DNA of 64,000 nucleotides from Marinobacter sp. Arc7-DN-1 (GCF_003441595.1 NZ_CP031848.1:3782001-3846000), one strand, 5' to 3'; shown: positions 34,965-44,742, counted from the first letter of the stretch. A program made the numbers and translations. Notes: generated by a model not told the origin, from the letters alone.

Positions 34965-35049
34965 TATAAAAACAGTAATACGGTTTACCTTCTCTTTCGT
35001 ATTCTGTTGCAACGCTGTCGGTTCATCCCCTGTTTTCCTGGAACTGCTT

Positions 35050-37326
35050 TTGACGATTCTCAAGAGAAACCTCTGGACACTCTTTTTTCTGATACTCCTC
35101 GGTGGTTTGGTGCTTCTTGGCACCGTTCTGTTTTTCCGCTGGCAGGCCATTGTTTCGGAAGAAAAGCTTTACCACGGCGCCCGTGCTGAGCTGGTGGGGC
35201 AATCAGTTGACAGCATCCTGCGAACGCAGGAGCTTGTGCTTGATGTTATTGGCCGGGAATTGCTCAATCAGGATGATATGCTGTCTGGAAGCCGGCAAAT
35301 ACCGTTACTGGACAGCATCCTCGCTGCTAATCCGGTTCTTGTGGGGTTCGGTCTTGCACGGCCGGATGGCACTCTGGTGCGTGTGAGCAGTAACCTTGAT
35401 CTTTCCAAACTGCCGAACCTGCGCACGAATCCCAAGACCCGCGACACTTTTATCCGGGCGCTGTCGTCCGGGTCGATGGTATTGGGGCGAACCTACTTTG
35501 TCGATGCGCTGGGCTCCTGGGTCATACCGATTCGTAAAGCGATACGGTCCGAAACCGGCAACGTGATAGCCGTAATGACAGCAGGCCTCCGGCTTGGCGG
35601 CGGGGATACGGTTTTCGACGAAACCCTGCATGACGGCGCCCACGACACGGTAATCCTGTTCCGGGAAGTCGATGGCTTTGTACAGTTTATCTCAGGCGAA
35701 GGTATTGGTCCTGAGCAATACTGGAAGGTTCAGGAGTCGATGGCGCAGCGGCAGCAGAATCGTGAAGGGCTTGAGCGGGACCTTGGTCACAGTGTTGAAG
35801 CCATGATGGCGAACAAAGAAGCGGTGGTCGTCCGAACGCGCCGGGCAGGGAAGGATTACCTTGCCGTGGCTGTCTTCAACCCCCGCTACCAGCTGTGGGC
35901 GTTGTCGGAAACCCAGTTTGTCCCGATGTACCGGGCATTCTCTGTGTCTCTCGCGCAATACCTTCTGGTGTTCCTGGCCGTTATCCTTGTTTTCTATAAG
36001 TGGTTCCGGGTTATTGATACCGCTGAAGGAAAACGGCGACAGGAACTCTACTACCTTGCCCGGCATGATGATCTGACCGGGCTTTTTAACCGCAACGGCC
36101 TGCTGGACCGGCTTGACGCTCTGTTGTCGGGTAAAAAACCTTTCTGCCTGGTGGTTATCAATATTGATAACTTCAAAGGCATCAACGACCGGTTCGGCCT
36201 CGAATACGGTGATGAAACCCTGCTGGAGTTCAGCCGCCGACTGGCCGGTCTGGTAGATGGTCGTGACAATCTTGCGCGGCTCGGTGGTGACGAGTTCGCG
36301 ATTGTAACCCAGAATGCGGACCTTGCCGCGGTTGAAAAGGCCTGTGTCTCTCTTGTCGGCGACCTGTCCCGAACCTTTGAGGTGGGTCGGCTGAGGTTAC
36401 AAGTGACCGCAAGTATCGGGGTGGCAGCTTTCCCGGATCATGGGGAGTCTCTGAGTAAATTGATTCGAAGTGCTCAGCTTGCGCTGTATGAGGCAAAACA
36501 GAGGCGAAACGACGTCTGCATCTATCGAGCGGAAATGGAGATGGTCTATCTGCGTCGGCTGTCGGTGGAGCAACGCCTCAGGTATGGCCTGGCGTCAAAC
36601 GCGCTTTACATGATGTTTCAGCCCCAGGTGGATGAGACGGAAAAAACGGTTGGCCTGGAAGCCCTGGTACGTTGGCAGGATGAGGAGCTTGGTATTGTCT
36701 CTCCTGTCGAGTTTGTTGAGGTTGCCGAGAAAAGCGGCCTGATGGTGTCTTTGGGGCGGTTCGTTGTGGAAACCAGCATCTACGAGTACAGTATTTTGCG
36801 GGAGGCCGCCGGGCGTTCTCTGGATCTGGCCATTAACATTTCCGTGATCCAGTTCCGCCAGCCAAAGTTCGTTGAGTCGGTACTCGAGGCCCTGAAGGTT
36901 CACAATGTATCGCCACGGGAGTTGGTGCTGGAGATCACGGAAAGCCTGTTTATGGACGACTTTGAGCCGGTGCTGGCGACTATCGAACGATTGCGTGAGC
37001 ATGGGGTCCGGATTTCGATGGATGATTTCGGCACGGGCTACTCGTCGTTGAGCCTTCTGCGCAAGCTTCCGCTGGACGAGCTCAAGATCGACAAGAGCTT
37101 TGTGGATAGCATCCTGGAAGACGAAAGAGCTGCGAACATGATCCGCAGTATCGTCGCTATCGCCAAGAGCTATAACATGGAACTGGTCGCGGAGGGTGTC
37201 GAGGAAGAAGCCCAGGCCCAGGCCCTGATCCGAATGGGCTGCCGCCGCTTTCAGGGCTATTACTTCAGCCGGCCTGAACGGCTCGACAAGCTGAAAGCCG
37301 ATCTGGCTCTGGAGGTCGGCGTATGA
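35050..37326 (+). CDS. Membrane GGDEF-EAL protein with periplasmic sensor region
   Basis: About 758 residues. Transmembrane helix near residues 8-31 (LWTLFFLILLGGLVLLGTVL), a periplasmic sensor of the double-Cache type (about 40-300; VDSILRTQELVLDVIGRELL, SPVLVGFG-like, GSWVIPIRKAIR), a second helix (about 305-325), then GGDEF (RLGGDEF intact; the RxxD inhibitory site is absent, DGRD) and EAL (LEALVRW, EITESLF, MDDFGTGYSS, EGVEEE). It may make or degrade c-di-GMP in response to a periplasmic ligand. The frame stays open to a TTG at 34927; I chose TTG 35050 because the helix starts right after it and a palindrome lies before it, but the start is uncertain. Confidence 0.88.
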   Translation: MTILKRNLWTLFFLILLGGLVLLGTVLFFRWQAIVSEEKLYHGARAELVGQSVDSILRTQELVLDVIGRELLNQDDMLSGSRQIPLLDSILAANPVLVGFGLARPDGTLVRVSSNLDLSKLPNLRTNPKTRDTFIRALSSGSMVLGRTYFVDALGSWVIPIRKAIRSETGNVIAVMTAGLRLGGGDTVFDETLHDGAHDTVILFREVDGFVQFISGEGIGPEQYWKVQESMAQRQQNREGLERDLGHSVEAMMANKEAVVVRTRRAGKDYLAVAVFNPRYQLWALSETQFVPMYRAFSVSLAQYLLVFLAVILVFYKWFRVIDTAEGKRRQELYYLARHDDLTGLFNRNGLLDRLDALLSGKKPFCLVVINIDNFKGINDRFGLEYGDETLLEFSRRLAGLVDGRDNLARLGGDEFAIVTQNADLAAVEKACVSLVGDLSRTFEVGRLRLQVTASIGVAAFPDHGESLSKLIRSAQLALYEAKQRRNDVCIYRAEMEMVYLRRLSVEQRLRYGLASNALYMMFQPQVDETEKTVGLEALVRWQDEELGIVSPVEFVEVAEKSGLMVSLGRFVVETSIYEYSILREAAGRSLDLAINISVIQFRQPKFVESVLEALKVHNVSPRELVLEITESLFMDDFEPVLATIERLREHGVRISMDDFGTGYSSLSLLRKLPLDELKIDKSFVDSILEDERAANMIRSIVAIAKSYNMELVAEGVEEEAQAQALIRMGCRRFQGYYFSRPERLDKLKADLALEVGV

Positions 37327-37422
37327 GCGTCAGCAGCGACCATCGGTCGCAGTGAACGGCTTGGCAACCGAGGGGTGACTTTTCATGCTGTCCCCCTACG
37401 CCATCAATAGGGATCACTGAAC

Positions 37423-37893
37423 ATGAAATACTGTCTGAGCGTACTTGTTCTCGCACTGGCCCTGGCTGCGCCGGCAACTTCCGCCCATGATTACAGTCAG
37501 GGTGCGGTGACGGTTGATCACCCCTGGAGCCGCCCTACGCCGCCGGGCACGCCCGTGGGTGTGGGCTATATGAGCATTTCAAACACCGGCGGCAACGATA
37601 TCGTTCTTGTCGGCGCCCGAACTCCCCGGGCAGACAGGGTGTCGATCCACAAGAGCAGCATGCAAGAGGGCGTTATGCGAATGACGCCGGTAAAAGGCGG
37701 GCTGGCAATTCCGGCCGGCGAAACCGTGGAGCTGAAACCCTACAGTTACCATCTGATGCTGGAAAAACTGAAAAGCCCGCTTCAGGAAGGCGAGGTTATC
37801 CCGCTAACCCTCAGTTTTGAGGGCGCGGAGGATATGGAAGTCGAGCTGAATATTACTCAGCCTCGCCCGCGAAGCTTGTCCAGGATGCCCTGA
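37423..37893 (+). CDS. Periplasmic copper chaperone PCu(A)C
   Basis: A 156-residue secreted protein: signal peptide [20 protein letters not shown] then AHDYSQ, followed by the PCu(A)C fold with the copper motif H-x10-M...H-x-M seen as [12 protein letters not shown] and [11 protein letters not shown]. Such proteins deliver Cu(I) to the CuA site of cytochrome oxidase in the periplasm; the assembly genes are not next to it here. GSRP-like [20 protein letters not shown] is the family's usual N-terminal strand. Its 3' end overlaps oleate hydratase by 37 bp, tail to tail. Confidence 0.9.
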   Translation: MKYCLSVLVLALALAAPATSAHDYSQGAVTVDHPWSRPTPPGTPVGVGYMSISNTGGNDIVLVGARTPRADRVSIHKSSMQEGVMRMTPVKGGLAIPAGETVELKPYSYHLMLEKLKSPLQEGEVIPLTLSFEGAEDMEVELNITQPRPRSLSRMP

Positions 37894-39881
37894 ACCCACC
37901 CTTTGGCTTCGTCGAGGGTGTGGTTTTCTTCCACCAGTCGGCGGATAACCTGTAACTGGTTGTCGAACAGCCCGGATTTGTGCAGATCCGCCGGGTCTTC
38001 GTCCGGACCAAGTGGCAGAATATTTTCAAAGTAAGTGCCGCCCAGGAGGCGGCGCAAAATGCCCTCGCCCAGAAACGCTTCGTTGTTGTTAAGGGTGCGG
38101 GTTGCCCTCAGCAAACGCCGTATATCGTATTGCCCCGGATAAATATCGGGCACCTGTTTGTCGATGCCAAGAAGGCTGTAAACCCCGATGCGGGCAGTGC
38201 GAACCGAGCTTTCCAGTGTGAACACAACGTCGTTATGGGTTTCAACGAACTGCCCCATGCAGGCGAGGTTGGTGCAGCCCTCGGGGACCACCTGAGGGCG
38301 GTCGCCCCTGGCCCTCGGCATGAATTGGGCTGTGATGTAGGGCATCAGGGCGATCCGCGTTTTTGTGGCAGCCAGTACTTCATCGAGTTGATCGGTCAAC
38401 CCGAGGTGGTAGCACATCTCGATCAACACTTCCTTGCCGGTGCACTCAGGCATCGGCTTCTTGACGTAATCGCCGGGCTTATCCATCAGCAAAGCGTAGG
38501 TCCACAGCACAATCACATCGTCGGGCTGGTCGGGGAAGTGTGGCTGGCGATTGCAGGTGAAGCTCATCAGCCAGGAGGAATCCGTAAAGGTGACAATACC
38601 GCCAGTGGCCGTGAAGCCCGAATACGGGTCGTTCACAGACAGGTCCTTCAGCTTGTCCATCAATGGTGAGGGCTTGCAGGTAAGAGTCACTGATTCCCAG
38701 GTTGAGCCGGGTATGTCTCCGCAGAATTTGTCCGGGCGCCCGAAGACTTCGGATTTCCCGGCCAGATTCCTCCAGAGTTGCCAGCCGGATCCCCGGCCTG
38801 CCTTATCACTGTCCTTCAACCGCGGGGCGGTATCGTCATCGCCGTAGGCCGTATCTTCGGTCATTGAGCCAGTGGTGACGAACACCAGATCACAAGCGCC
38901 GACATTGAAGGTTTTATCGCCATCTCCGCCATGGCACTGGATGGTTTTGACAGTTCTGGTGCCATCCCCGGTATCCAGATCCAGGTCCAGATCCGTAACG
39001 ATCATGTCGTACTGGATATTCACGCCCTGATCTTTTAGCCAGGTCATCAGAGGCCGGACAAAACTGTCATACTGGTTATATTTCGGGAAAACCAGGGACG
39101 TCATGTCGTTCAGTCCGTCCATAAGGTGCAGGAAACGATGCATGTAGAGCTTCATTTCGAGCACGGAGTGCCAGTTCTGAAAGGCAAACATGGTGCGCCA
39201 GAACGTGTAGAAACTGGTGCTCAGGAACCCTCCACTGAACCATTGCTCGACAGTGATGTCGTCCAGATCCTCTTTCCGTGCCAGTAGCAGTCTGATGACT
39301 TCCAGCTGCTGGCGCCGGGTGAGATCCATGGTGGAAAAGTCCTTGATCTGGCCCTGGTTTTCCAGAAGGCGAGCTTTCGACCAGTTCTTGTCGGCATCGT
39401 TCACGATGCGGTATTCATCCAGCACGGTGAATGGCGCCGGTAACTCGAGCGCAGGTATTTCCGAGAAAACATCCCAGAAGTTCTGGTAGGTCATTTCCAT
39501 TTCACGACCTCCGCGAACGATATACCCGTCTTCGGCATTACCGGCGCCATCGAGCGACCCACCTTCTATCTCCTGCTCCTCAAGAAAGGTGATGTTGCCA
39601 GCGGGCATGTGGCCGTCGCGAATGAGAAAAAAGGCAGCAGACAGGCCGGCTATTCCGCTACCGATGATCCACGCCCGACGCTCCGTAATGCCCTCTGTCG
39701 GAAGTGGCCGGTTGTTGGTGTAGCTTCCGTGCAGGTCAGCCGGCGGAAGGGGCGTGTCGATCCCGTTGTGCAGGTGTCTTGATGAGGCGTCCGGGGTGAC
39801 CTCGACCCCCTGCTTTTTGAGCGCTTCAACATGAGGGGCGAGTTTTGAGCCGAGATTTCCGGTGCTGTTGGATGTGGTCAT
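37857..39881 (-). CDS. ohyA: Oleate hydratase (myosin-cross-reactive antigen family)
   Basis: A 674-residue FAD enzyme that adds water to the cis-9 double bond of oleic acid, giving (R)-10-hydroxystearate. Rossmann motif [20 protein letters not shown] near residue 70, [16 protein letters not shown], and the catalytic-loop region [16 protein letters not shown] near 124, then [17 protein letters not shown] and [12 protein letters not shown] in the FAD/substrate core. Length fits the long family group. The hydroxy acid made here would, after three rounds of beta-oxidation, become 4-hydroxydodecanoyl-CoA, a plausible substrate for the ACAD/APH module at 22-27 kb. A palindrome lies 59 bp upstream. 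Confidence 0.95.
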   Translation of the reverse strand: MTTSNSTGNLGSKLAPHVEALKKQGVEVTPDASSRHLHNGIDTPLPPADLHGSYTNNRPLPTEGITERRAWIIGSGIAGLSAAFFLIRDGHMPAGNITFLEEQEIEGGSLDGAGNAEDGYIVRGGREMEMTYQNFWDVFSEIPALELPAPFTVLDEYRIVNDADKNWSKARLLENQGQIKDFSTMDLTRRQQLEVIRLLLARKEDLDDITVEQWFSGGFLSTSFYTFWRTMFAFQNWHSVLEMKLYMHRFLHLMDGLNDMTSLVFPKYNQYDSFVRPLMTWLKDQGVNIQYDMIVTDLDLDLDTGDGTRTVKTIQCHGGDGDKTFNVGACDLVFVTTGSMTEDTAYGDDDTAPRLKDSDKAGRGSGWQLWRNLAGKSEVFGRPDKFCGDIPGSTWESVTLTCKPSPLMDKLKDLSVNDPYSGFTATGGIVTFTDSSWLMSFTCNRQPHFPDQPDDVIVLWTYALLMDKPGDYVKKPMPECTGKEVLIEMCYHLGLTDQLDEVLAATKTRIALMPYITAQFMPRARGDRPQVVPEGCTNLACMGQFVETHNDVVFTLESSVRTARIGVYSLLGIDKQVPDIYPGQYDIRRLLRATRTLNNNEAFLGEGILRRLLGGTYFENILPLGPDEDPADLHKSGLFDNQLQVIRRLVEENHTLDEAKGWVQGILDKLRGRG

Positions 39882-39939
39882 TCAGGGATCTCCTTTCCTG
39901 ATGGGCTATTCTTGCAGTGTGTCTAGAAGGGCAGTCATT

Positions 39940-39962
39940 CCGGGTGACACATGTCAACCCGG
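39940..39962. promoter_or_regulatory. Inverted repeat upstream of oleate hydratase
   Basis: CCGGGT-GACA-CA-TGTC-AACCCGG, arms complementary except for one extra base, 58 bp before the oleate hydratase ATG. Its size suits a TetR- or GntR-type repressor, such as fatty-acid-responsive regulators, but no regulator gene is adjacent. Confidence 0.4.
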
Positions 39963-40007
39963 CTTGAATCTTCATGAAGAATTCATCGGCGAGGCTTGAG
40001 ACGGTGG

Positions 40008-40184
40008 TCACGATTCCCTGTCTTCTGCGCTTTCCTCAGCCTCGATTTCCGCCTTGCGAGCCTGGATTTTCTTCATTTTCTCGTCGGAGATTTTCATGCT
40101 GTGGGCGCTGTTACGCAGTATCATCATGCTGCCCACTATCAGCGCCAGTGCGAGAAACAGTATGACCCATCCTATCATCGGCAT
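40008..40184 (-). CDS. DUF2897 family small membrane protein
   Basis: A 58-residue protein: one transmembrane helix (MPMIGWVILFLALALIVGSM) and a charged cytoplasmic tail (KISDEKMKKIQARKAEIEAE). DUF2897 proteins in marine gammaproteobacteria have this layout and no known role. The ATG at 40184 gives the helix directly; upstream in-frame residues look non-coding. AGGGAG lies ten bases before it. Confidence 0.75.
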   Translation of the reverse strand: MPMIGWVILFLALALIVGSMMILRNSAHSMKISDEKMKKIQARKAEIEAEESAEDRES

Positions 40185-40269
40185 GTGCGTGGCTCCCTGA
40201 TTGATCCGGTTTCCTTTATAGTGAACCACGCGATGGCATGCCGACAACCAGATATCCGGAGACCACCAG

Positions 40270-40938
40270 ATGTCTTTCTCCCGAATCCACGACCAGGCGA
40301 TCACCCACAAGGGCGGAGCAGATGCGTTACGCGCCCTGCTGCCTCCTGTCGCCGGGCGCGACGAACTGGAGGCCAGAGGCGATGACCGCTATCTGTCCGA
40401 GCTGACCCGCTGTATCTTCAAGGCCGGATTCGTCTGGCGAGTGATCGAGAACAAGTGGCCGGATTTCGAGGTGGCGTTTGAGGGGTTTGTGCCGCTGTAC
40501 TGGCAGCAGGTGCCGCCGGACGTATTGGAAGCTCTTGCCCGGGATGAGCGAGTTGTCCGGAACATGCAGAAGATCCGTACGGTGCCGGAGAACGCCCGGA
40601 TGATCGTGGATGCGGCCCGGGACTACGGCAGTTTCGGACGATTTCTGGCACAGTGGCCATCGGAAGATCAGGTGGGGCTGTTGCTCTGGCTGAAGCGCAA
40701 TGGGGCTCGCCTTGGCGGAAATACCGCCCAGTATTTTCTTCGCCGTGTCGGCTGGGACGGCTTTATTCTCTCCTCGGACGTGATCGCGGGCTTACGCAGG
40801 GAAGCGCTGCTGGATGCGAGTCCGGGCAGCAAAAAAGCGCTTGTTCAGGCCCAGCAGGCTTTCAACACCTGGCATCGTGAAACCGGGCTGCCCTACAGCC
40901 ATTTATCCCGGATTCTGGCGTGTTCTGTTGGTGAATAA
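40270..40938 (+). CDS. DNA-3-methyladenine glycosylase I-like protein
   Basis: A 222-residue helix-hairpin-helix glycosylase of the Tag superfamily, which removes 3-methyladenine from DNA. Recognisable stretches are DDRYLSELTRCIFKAGFVWR near residue 38 and ENARMIVDAARDYGSFGRFL near 110. The zinc-binding cysteine/histidine set of E. coli Tag is not obvious (only Cys at 48 and 218), so this belongs to the shorter Tag-like group and its substrate range may differ. Divergent from the DUF2897 gene. Confidence 0.85.
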   Translation: MSFSRIHDQAITHKGGADALRALLPPVAGRDELEARGDDRYLSELTRCIFKAGFVWRVIENKWPDFEVAFEGFVPLYWQQVPPDVLEALARDERVVRNMQKIRTVPENARMIVDAARDYGSFGRFLAQWPSEDQVGLLLWLKRNGARLGGNTAQYFLRRVGWDGFILSSDVIAGLRREALLDASPGSKKALVQAQQAFNTWHRETGLPYSHLSRILACSVGE

Positions 40939-40956
40939 CGCTGACGGCTGGCGGGC

Positions 40957-41796
40957 TCAAGGCTCGACAGATGCCTCAGGAAGGTTCATCGGATCCAGCC
41001 GGTAATACCCCAGCAGGGCCTTGTACACTTCCGGTTGCTCTTTCTTCAGGTGGTCCGGCTGCTGGAAAAAAGCTTCGGTCAGCACCGCGAAGAACTCGGC
41101 CGGTTCGGTTGCGCCGTAAGGATCGAGCCAGGGCTTGTGATGATGGCCCAGGGAATGCCTGAGATCCTGGTAGGCTTCGGTCATTGTATGCTGCCAGTGC
41201 CTGGCTTGCTCGCCGCTCAGGGGTGGTGCGCCATCGGCGGTGCCGTCCAGATAATCCAGCTGGTGGGCGAATTCGTGGAGGATGACGTTGTGGCTGCTGT
41301 GCAGGTTGCCGGCAGCTTGTTCGCATTCCTTCCAGGCCAGCACGACCTGGCCCCGGCTCGACGCTTCGCCCGCCCGGATTTCGTTGCTTTCGCTGACCAC
41401 CATGCCATCGCTTTCGATATTTCGCACATGGTAGGCGTCCGGGTAAACCAGAATGCTGCGGACCTCATCGAAATCCGAGTAGGAGCGGGCGAGTATCAGC
41501 AGGCAGGCGTGGCCGGCGATGGTCAGTTTCACCGTGTCATCCACTTCGAAACCATCGCAGCCATAGAATTCCTTCTCGGCAAGAAAGAGCTGTACCCGCT
41601 GTTCCAGCGCTTGCTTGAGGTGCCCGGGAAGTTTTCGGTAGAGCGGAACCTGGGATTTCAGATGCCGGCGCCAGATTTTCGGAAACGGTTCCTTAAGCTC
41701 CCACTCTCTTCGCCATGTTCGGTAAAAGAACAGGAAGAAAACCGCGGCCGCTATCAGGGCTACTGCGAAGATTGCGAATATGAGTGCTGTTGACAT
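40957..41796 (-). CDS. mtfA: Zinc-dependent peptidase MtfA-like (M90)
   Basis: A 279-residue protein: N-terminal transmembrane helix (ALIFAIFAVALIAAAVFFLF) and a metallopeptidase domain with NVILHEFAHQLDYLDG (HExxH, zinc and catalytic Glu, near residue 170) and PAEFFAVLTEAFF (third ligand Glu). In E. coli MtfA binds the repressor Mlc and links to glucose uptake; here the extra membrane anchor and absence of mlc suggest a broader proteolytic role. Divergent from the diguanylate cyclase gene. Confidence 0.88.
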   Translation of the reverse strand: MSTALIFAIFAVALIAAAVFFLFFYRTWRREWELKEPFPKIWRRHLKSQVPLYRKLPGHLKQALEQRVQLFLAEKEFYGCDGFEVDDTVKLTIAGHACLLILARSYSDFDEVRSILVYPDAYHVRNIESDGMVVSESNEIRAGEASSRGQVVLAWKECEQAAGNLHSSHNVILHEFAHQLDYLDGTADGAPPLSGEQARHWQHTMTEAYQDLRHSLGHHHKPWLDPYGATEPAEFFAVLTEAFFQQPDHLKKEQPEVYKALLGYYRLDPMNLPEASVEP

Positions 41797-41996
41797 GCTG
41801 CTTCCAGCGACCGTTTGAATGAGCGAGCTGGTATCTTACCGAAAAATTGCAACTGCCAGCAGGTCCGCTCCGTGCTTCATGGTGTTTTTTCAGCCTGGCA
41901 ATACGACGAAATAATTTTCCGTTGTTTACATTTCCATTACGCAAGGCTTCGGGTTTCAGGGTAATCTTGTGTCACATTCAAGGAATTCTGCAGTTT

Positions 41997-43058
41997 ATGG
42001 AAAGCTTCAATACCACAGCGACCTATGAGCCGGCACGAGAGCGCCGGCCGCAGTTCTGGCGCCTGGCCATGCGATGTGCCCAGATTGCAGGTACGGTCGA
42101 TGTTATCTTTTTCTTTCTTTTTCATGCCCTGGGGTCGCCGATTCTTGCGTGGGTGAATGTGGTCAGCGTGGCCATGTATGCGGGCGCCTATTACGCGCTC
42201 AAATACCACAGGAATAAAATCGCAGTGGTATTGATCTGGGCGGAAGTGCTGATACATGCGGCGCTCGGCATCATCCTGATCGGTTGGGAGAGCGGTTTTC
42301 ATTATTACCTGCTGATGTTCATACCGGCGATCTGCGTTTCAGCATCACGAAGGTGGGCCGTTTATGCATTGCTGGGGCTCTGGGGTTACTACATCGCGCT
42401 GGATGTATTGATGTGGTTTATCGAACCGTTACAGCCTATCAACCAGACTGCCTTGCATATCGTCCATCTGTTCAATCTGAGTGTGGTCTTTGCCATGTTC
42501 AGCTATCTTTCCTCCTATTATCTGAGGATGGTGGTGTCTGCCCAGCGCAAACTCCGGGAGATGGCGACAACGGATTCACTGACCGGGCTCTCCAACCGCC
42601 GCCACATGAGTTACCTGGCTGAAAAAGCGCTGGCCCGGTTCCAGCGCAGTGGCCATCCGGTGGGTTTCCTTTTGTTGGATGTGGATCACTTCAAGTCCAT
42701 CAATGATGCCTACGGCCATGAAGCCGGTGACAGGGTGCTGGTCTGCGTTGCCGATGTCATCCGAAAGGAGTTGCGGGCACAGGATCTGATCGGGCGATGG
42801 GGCGGTGAGGAGTTCCTTGCCATTCTTCCGGATACCGATACCGCAAAGGCCCAGGCGAGCGCGGAACGGGTGCGCAACGCCTTCCTGGCCAGGGATTGGC
42901 GGGCGATCACCGGAGGGGATCTGGAGGTTACGATCAGCATCGGAGTGAGCGAGCTTCGGGCCGGTGACGACCTCAGTAGCGCTGTCAGCCGGGCCGATAT
43001 GGCACTTTACCGGAGCAAGGCCAGCGGCCGGAACCGGGTTGAGCTTGAGGCCGTTTGA
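41997..43058 (+). CDS. Multi-pass membrane diguanylate cyclase
   Basis: A 353-residue protein: about six transmembrane helices (residues ~30-170) with short loops, then a GGDEF domain beginning ATTDSLTGLSNRRHMSYLAE. The active site is RWGGEEF and the RAQD inhibitory site (RxxD) lies just before it, so it should be an active, feedback-controlled cyclase. The membrane part resembles 7TM-type sensors and may detect a membrane or small-molecule signal. The ATG at 41997 (MESFNTTA) follows AAGGA; in-frame sequence before it is not helical or hydrophobic and is not used. Next gene is a MaoC hydratase 35 bp away. Confidence 0.9.
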   Translation: MESFNTTATYEPARERRPQFWRLAMRCAQIAGTVDVIFFFLFHALGSPILAWVNVVSVAMYAGAYYALKYHRNKIAVVLIWAEVLIHAALGIILIGWESGFHYYLLMFIPAICVSASRRWAVYALLGLWGYYIALDVLMWFIEPLQPINQTALHIVHLFNLSVVFAMFSYLSSYYLRMVVSAQRKLREMATTDSLTGLSNRRHMSYLAEKALARFQRSGHPVGFLLLDVDHFKSINDAYGHEAGDRVLVCVADVIRKELRAQDLIGRWGGEEFLAILPDTDTAKAQASAERVRNAFLARDWRAITGGDLEVTISIGVSELRAGDDLSSAVSRADMALYRSKASGRNRVELEAV

Positions 43059-43093
43059 ATGACCGCCAGGAGTGAAAGCGAGGATTTGAAGGC

Positions 43094-43561
43094 ATGTCGC
43101 ACATCCGGAAAAAATCGATCAGTGGCCTGATATCAGGTGACACTTTCACTGTGACACGCACCTTTACCGAGGAAGACACCCGGGTTTTTGGTGACATCAG
43201 CCGCGACCACAATCCGGTTCATTACGATGACCGTTTTGCGGAATCGAAGAATCTCAAGGCTAAAATCTGCCACGGCCTGCTTGTCGGCGGCATGATCACA
43301 GAAGTGGGTGGGCAAATCGGGTGGCTGGCGTCCGGGATGAATTTCCGTTTCCGGAGGCCCGTCTATTTTGGTGACACCATCACCTGCGTATTCACCCTTA
43401 CTGAAGTGGATGAACGGAACCGTGCCCGGGCCGAGGCGGTGCTGTCTAACCAGTATGGCGAAACGGTGATCGAAGCCTGGTTGACGGGCGTGTTGCCCGG
43501 GCCTGGGGAGCAGGCGGTTATGTCAGCGATGATTCGCGAGCAGGAATCGGTATCCCGCTAA
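43094..43561 (+). CDS. MaoC family (R)-specific enoyl-CoA hydratase-like protein
   Basis: A 155-residue single hot-dog-fold protein with the hydratase-2 signature DISRDHNPVHYDDRFAE (Asp/His pair near residue 38) and a downstream CHGLLVGGM. Such proteins hydrate trans-2-enoyl-CoA to (R)-3-hydroxyacyl-CoA for polyhydroxyalkanoate synthesis or beta-oxidation of unusual acids. Chain length preference is not readable. It is 35 bp after the cyclase gene and convergent with the RIO kinase. Confidence 0.88.
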   Translation: MSHIRKKSISGLISGDTFTVTRTFTEEDTRVFGDISRDHNPVHYDDRFAESKNLKAKICHGLLVGGMITEVGGQIGWLASGMNFRFRRPVYFGDTITCVFTLTEVDERNRARAEAVLSNQYGETVIEAWLTGVLPGPGEQAVMSAMIREQESVSR

Positions 43562-43574
43562 TAACCAGTTGCTC

Positions 43575-44429
43575 TCAGTCTTCCTCGGCATCCTTCATAC
43601 GTTCCTGTCGCTCCCATTCCTCTTCCTTGGCGGCGTCGATAATCTCCATCAGTTCATCGACATCGACAGCTGTGTCATCATGCTGGAAGCAGCCGGTGAG
43701 CTTACTGTCCGGGTGAAGGTCCCCGCATTCATAGAGCGCCCAGATCTCCTTGCCATAGTCGGTGGTCAGCAGTTCCGGTGCGAAGCGGCCGAAATACCGG
43801 CGCATATTGTCGACGTCGCGCTCAAGCATCCGTTCAGCATTGTTGTTGCCAGAGGCATTTACTGCCTGGGGCAGATCAATGATGACCGGTCCGTCGGGAT
43901 CGACCAGAGCGTTGAACTCAGACAGATCACCATGAACAAGCCCGGCGCTCAGCATTCGGACCACCTCCCCGATAACCTGGCCGTGAAAGTCCCGGGCCTG
44001 CTCGGGAGAAAGGGTAACGTCGCCCAGCCGTGGTGCGGCCTTGCCATCTTTGTCGGCTACCAGCTCCATCAGCAGCACCCCGTCTACAAAGCCCAGTGGC
44101 TCTGGAACCCGGACGCCGGCGGCAGCCAGGCGGTAAAGGGCATCGACCTCGGCATTGAGCCAGGCATCTTCCTGCTCTTTCTGGCCATATTTCGTCTTTT
44201 TGCTCATGGCCCGGGCCCGCCGGCTGTTCCGAACCTTTCGGCCTTCCTGGTATTCCACTGCCTGCCTGAAGCTTCGCTTTGAGGCTTCCTTGAATACCTT
44301 GGCGCAGCGTATCTGGTCGCCGCAACGCACTACATACACCTGAGCTTCCTTGCCGCTCATGAGCTGGTAAAGGACTTCGTCCACCATGCCATCATCAACA
44401 AGGGGTTGTAATCTTTTCGGTACTTTCAT
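43575..44429 (-). CDS. RIO1-family atypical serine kinase
   Basis: A 284-residue bacterial RIO kinase. Visible: LMSGKEAQVYVVRCGDQIRC (nucleotide loop with Lys), AAGVRVPEPLGFVDGVLLME (hinge), LVHGDLSEFNALVD (catalytic loop) and VIIDLPQAVN (metal Asp). The C-terminal tail is highly acidic. Archaeal and eukaryotic RIO proteins mature small ribosomal subunits; the bacterial role is not settled. The ATG at 44429 (MKVPKRLQPL) is chosen; the longer frame to 44528 adds unrelated Cys/Pro-rich residues. Confidence 0.9.
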   Translation of the reverse strand: MKVPKRLQPLVDDGMVDEVLYQLMSGKEAQVYVVRCGDQIRCAKVFKEASKRSFRQAVEYQEGRKVRNSRRARAMSKKTKYGQKEQEDAWLNAEVDALYRLAAAGVRVPEPLGFVDGVLLMELVADKDGKAAPRLGDVTLSPEQARDFHGQVIGEVVRMLSAGLVHGDLSEFNALVDPDGPVIIDLPQAVNASGNNNAERMLERDVDNMRRYFGRFAPELLTTDYGKEIWALYECGDLHPDSKLTGCFQHDDTAVDVDELMEIIDAAKEEEWERQERMKDAEED

Positions 44430-44535
44430 AAAACCTTTCAGACTGACAGTGAGCGTGCCGACCGTGTTCGTTGATGTGGGGCAAGGCCGGGTATGAGCAG
44501 GGCAGGGAAAATGGCCGCTACGGAGCATAGCTTAC

Positions 44536-44742
44536 ATGAAAATCTTTCTGTTAATCCGGTTGATTTTGGTTGTTGCCGTTGTGGCGGTGTTGTGGCTCTG
44601 GCGCCAGGCTGACCACAACGCTGATCGTTCTGCCATGGCGCGGTTGGCGGCGTTTCAGGCCGCCAACGCGCGTGGAAGCGGGAAATTTCTTTGGCACGGA
44701 GGCGTATTTTCCGTTTTTTGTTGCCAGGGTCAGCAGCGTTGA
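44536..44742 (+). pseudogene. N-terminal fragment of a DUF6544-like membrane protein (tentative)
   Basis: The first 50 residues are a transmembrane anchor and linker, MKIFLLIRLILVVAVVAVLW then LWRQADHNADRSAMARLAAF, resembling the start of DUF6544-type proteins, which are several times longer. From about 44690 the frame degenerates and the sequence passes into a fragment of an unrelated M23 peptidase. I read this as a deletion joining two genes. The family name is tentative; the truncation is clear from the neighbour. Confidence 0.5.

Noticed and set aside
34927..35049. N-terminal 41 residues of the longest frame of the Cache-GGDEF-EAL gene
   Set aside because: It covers a perfect palindrome and gives a second unneeded hydrophobic stretch; the TTG at 35050 directly before the first helix is more natural, though not proven.
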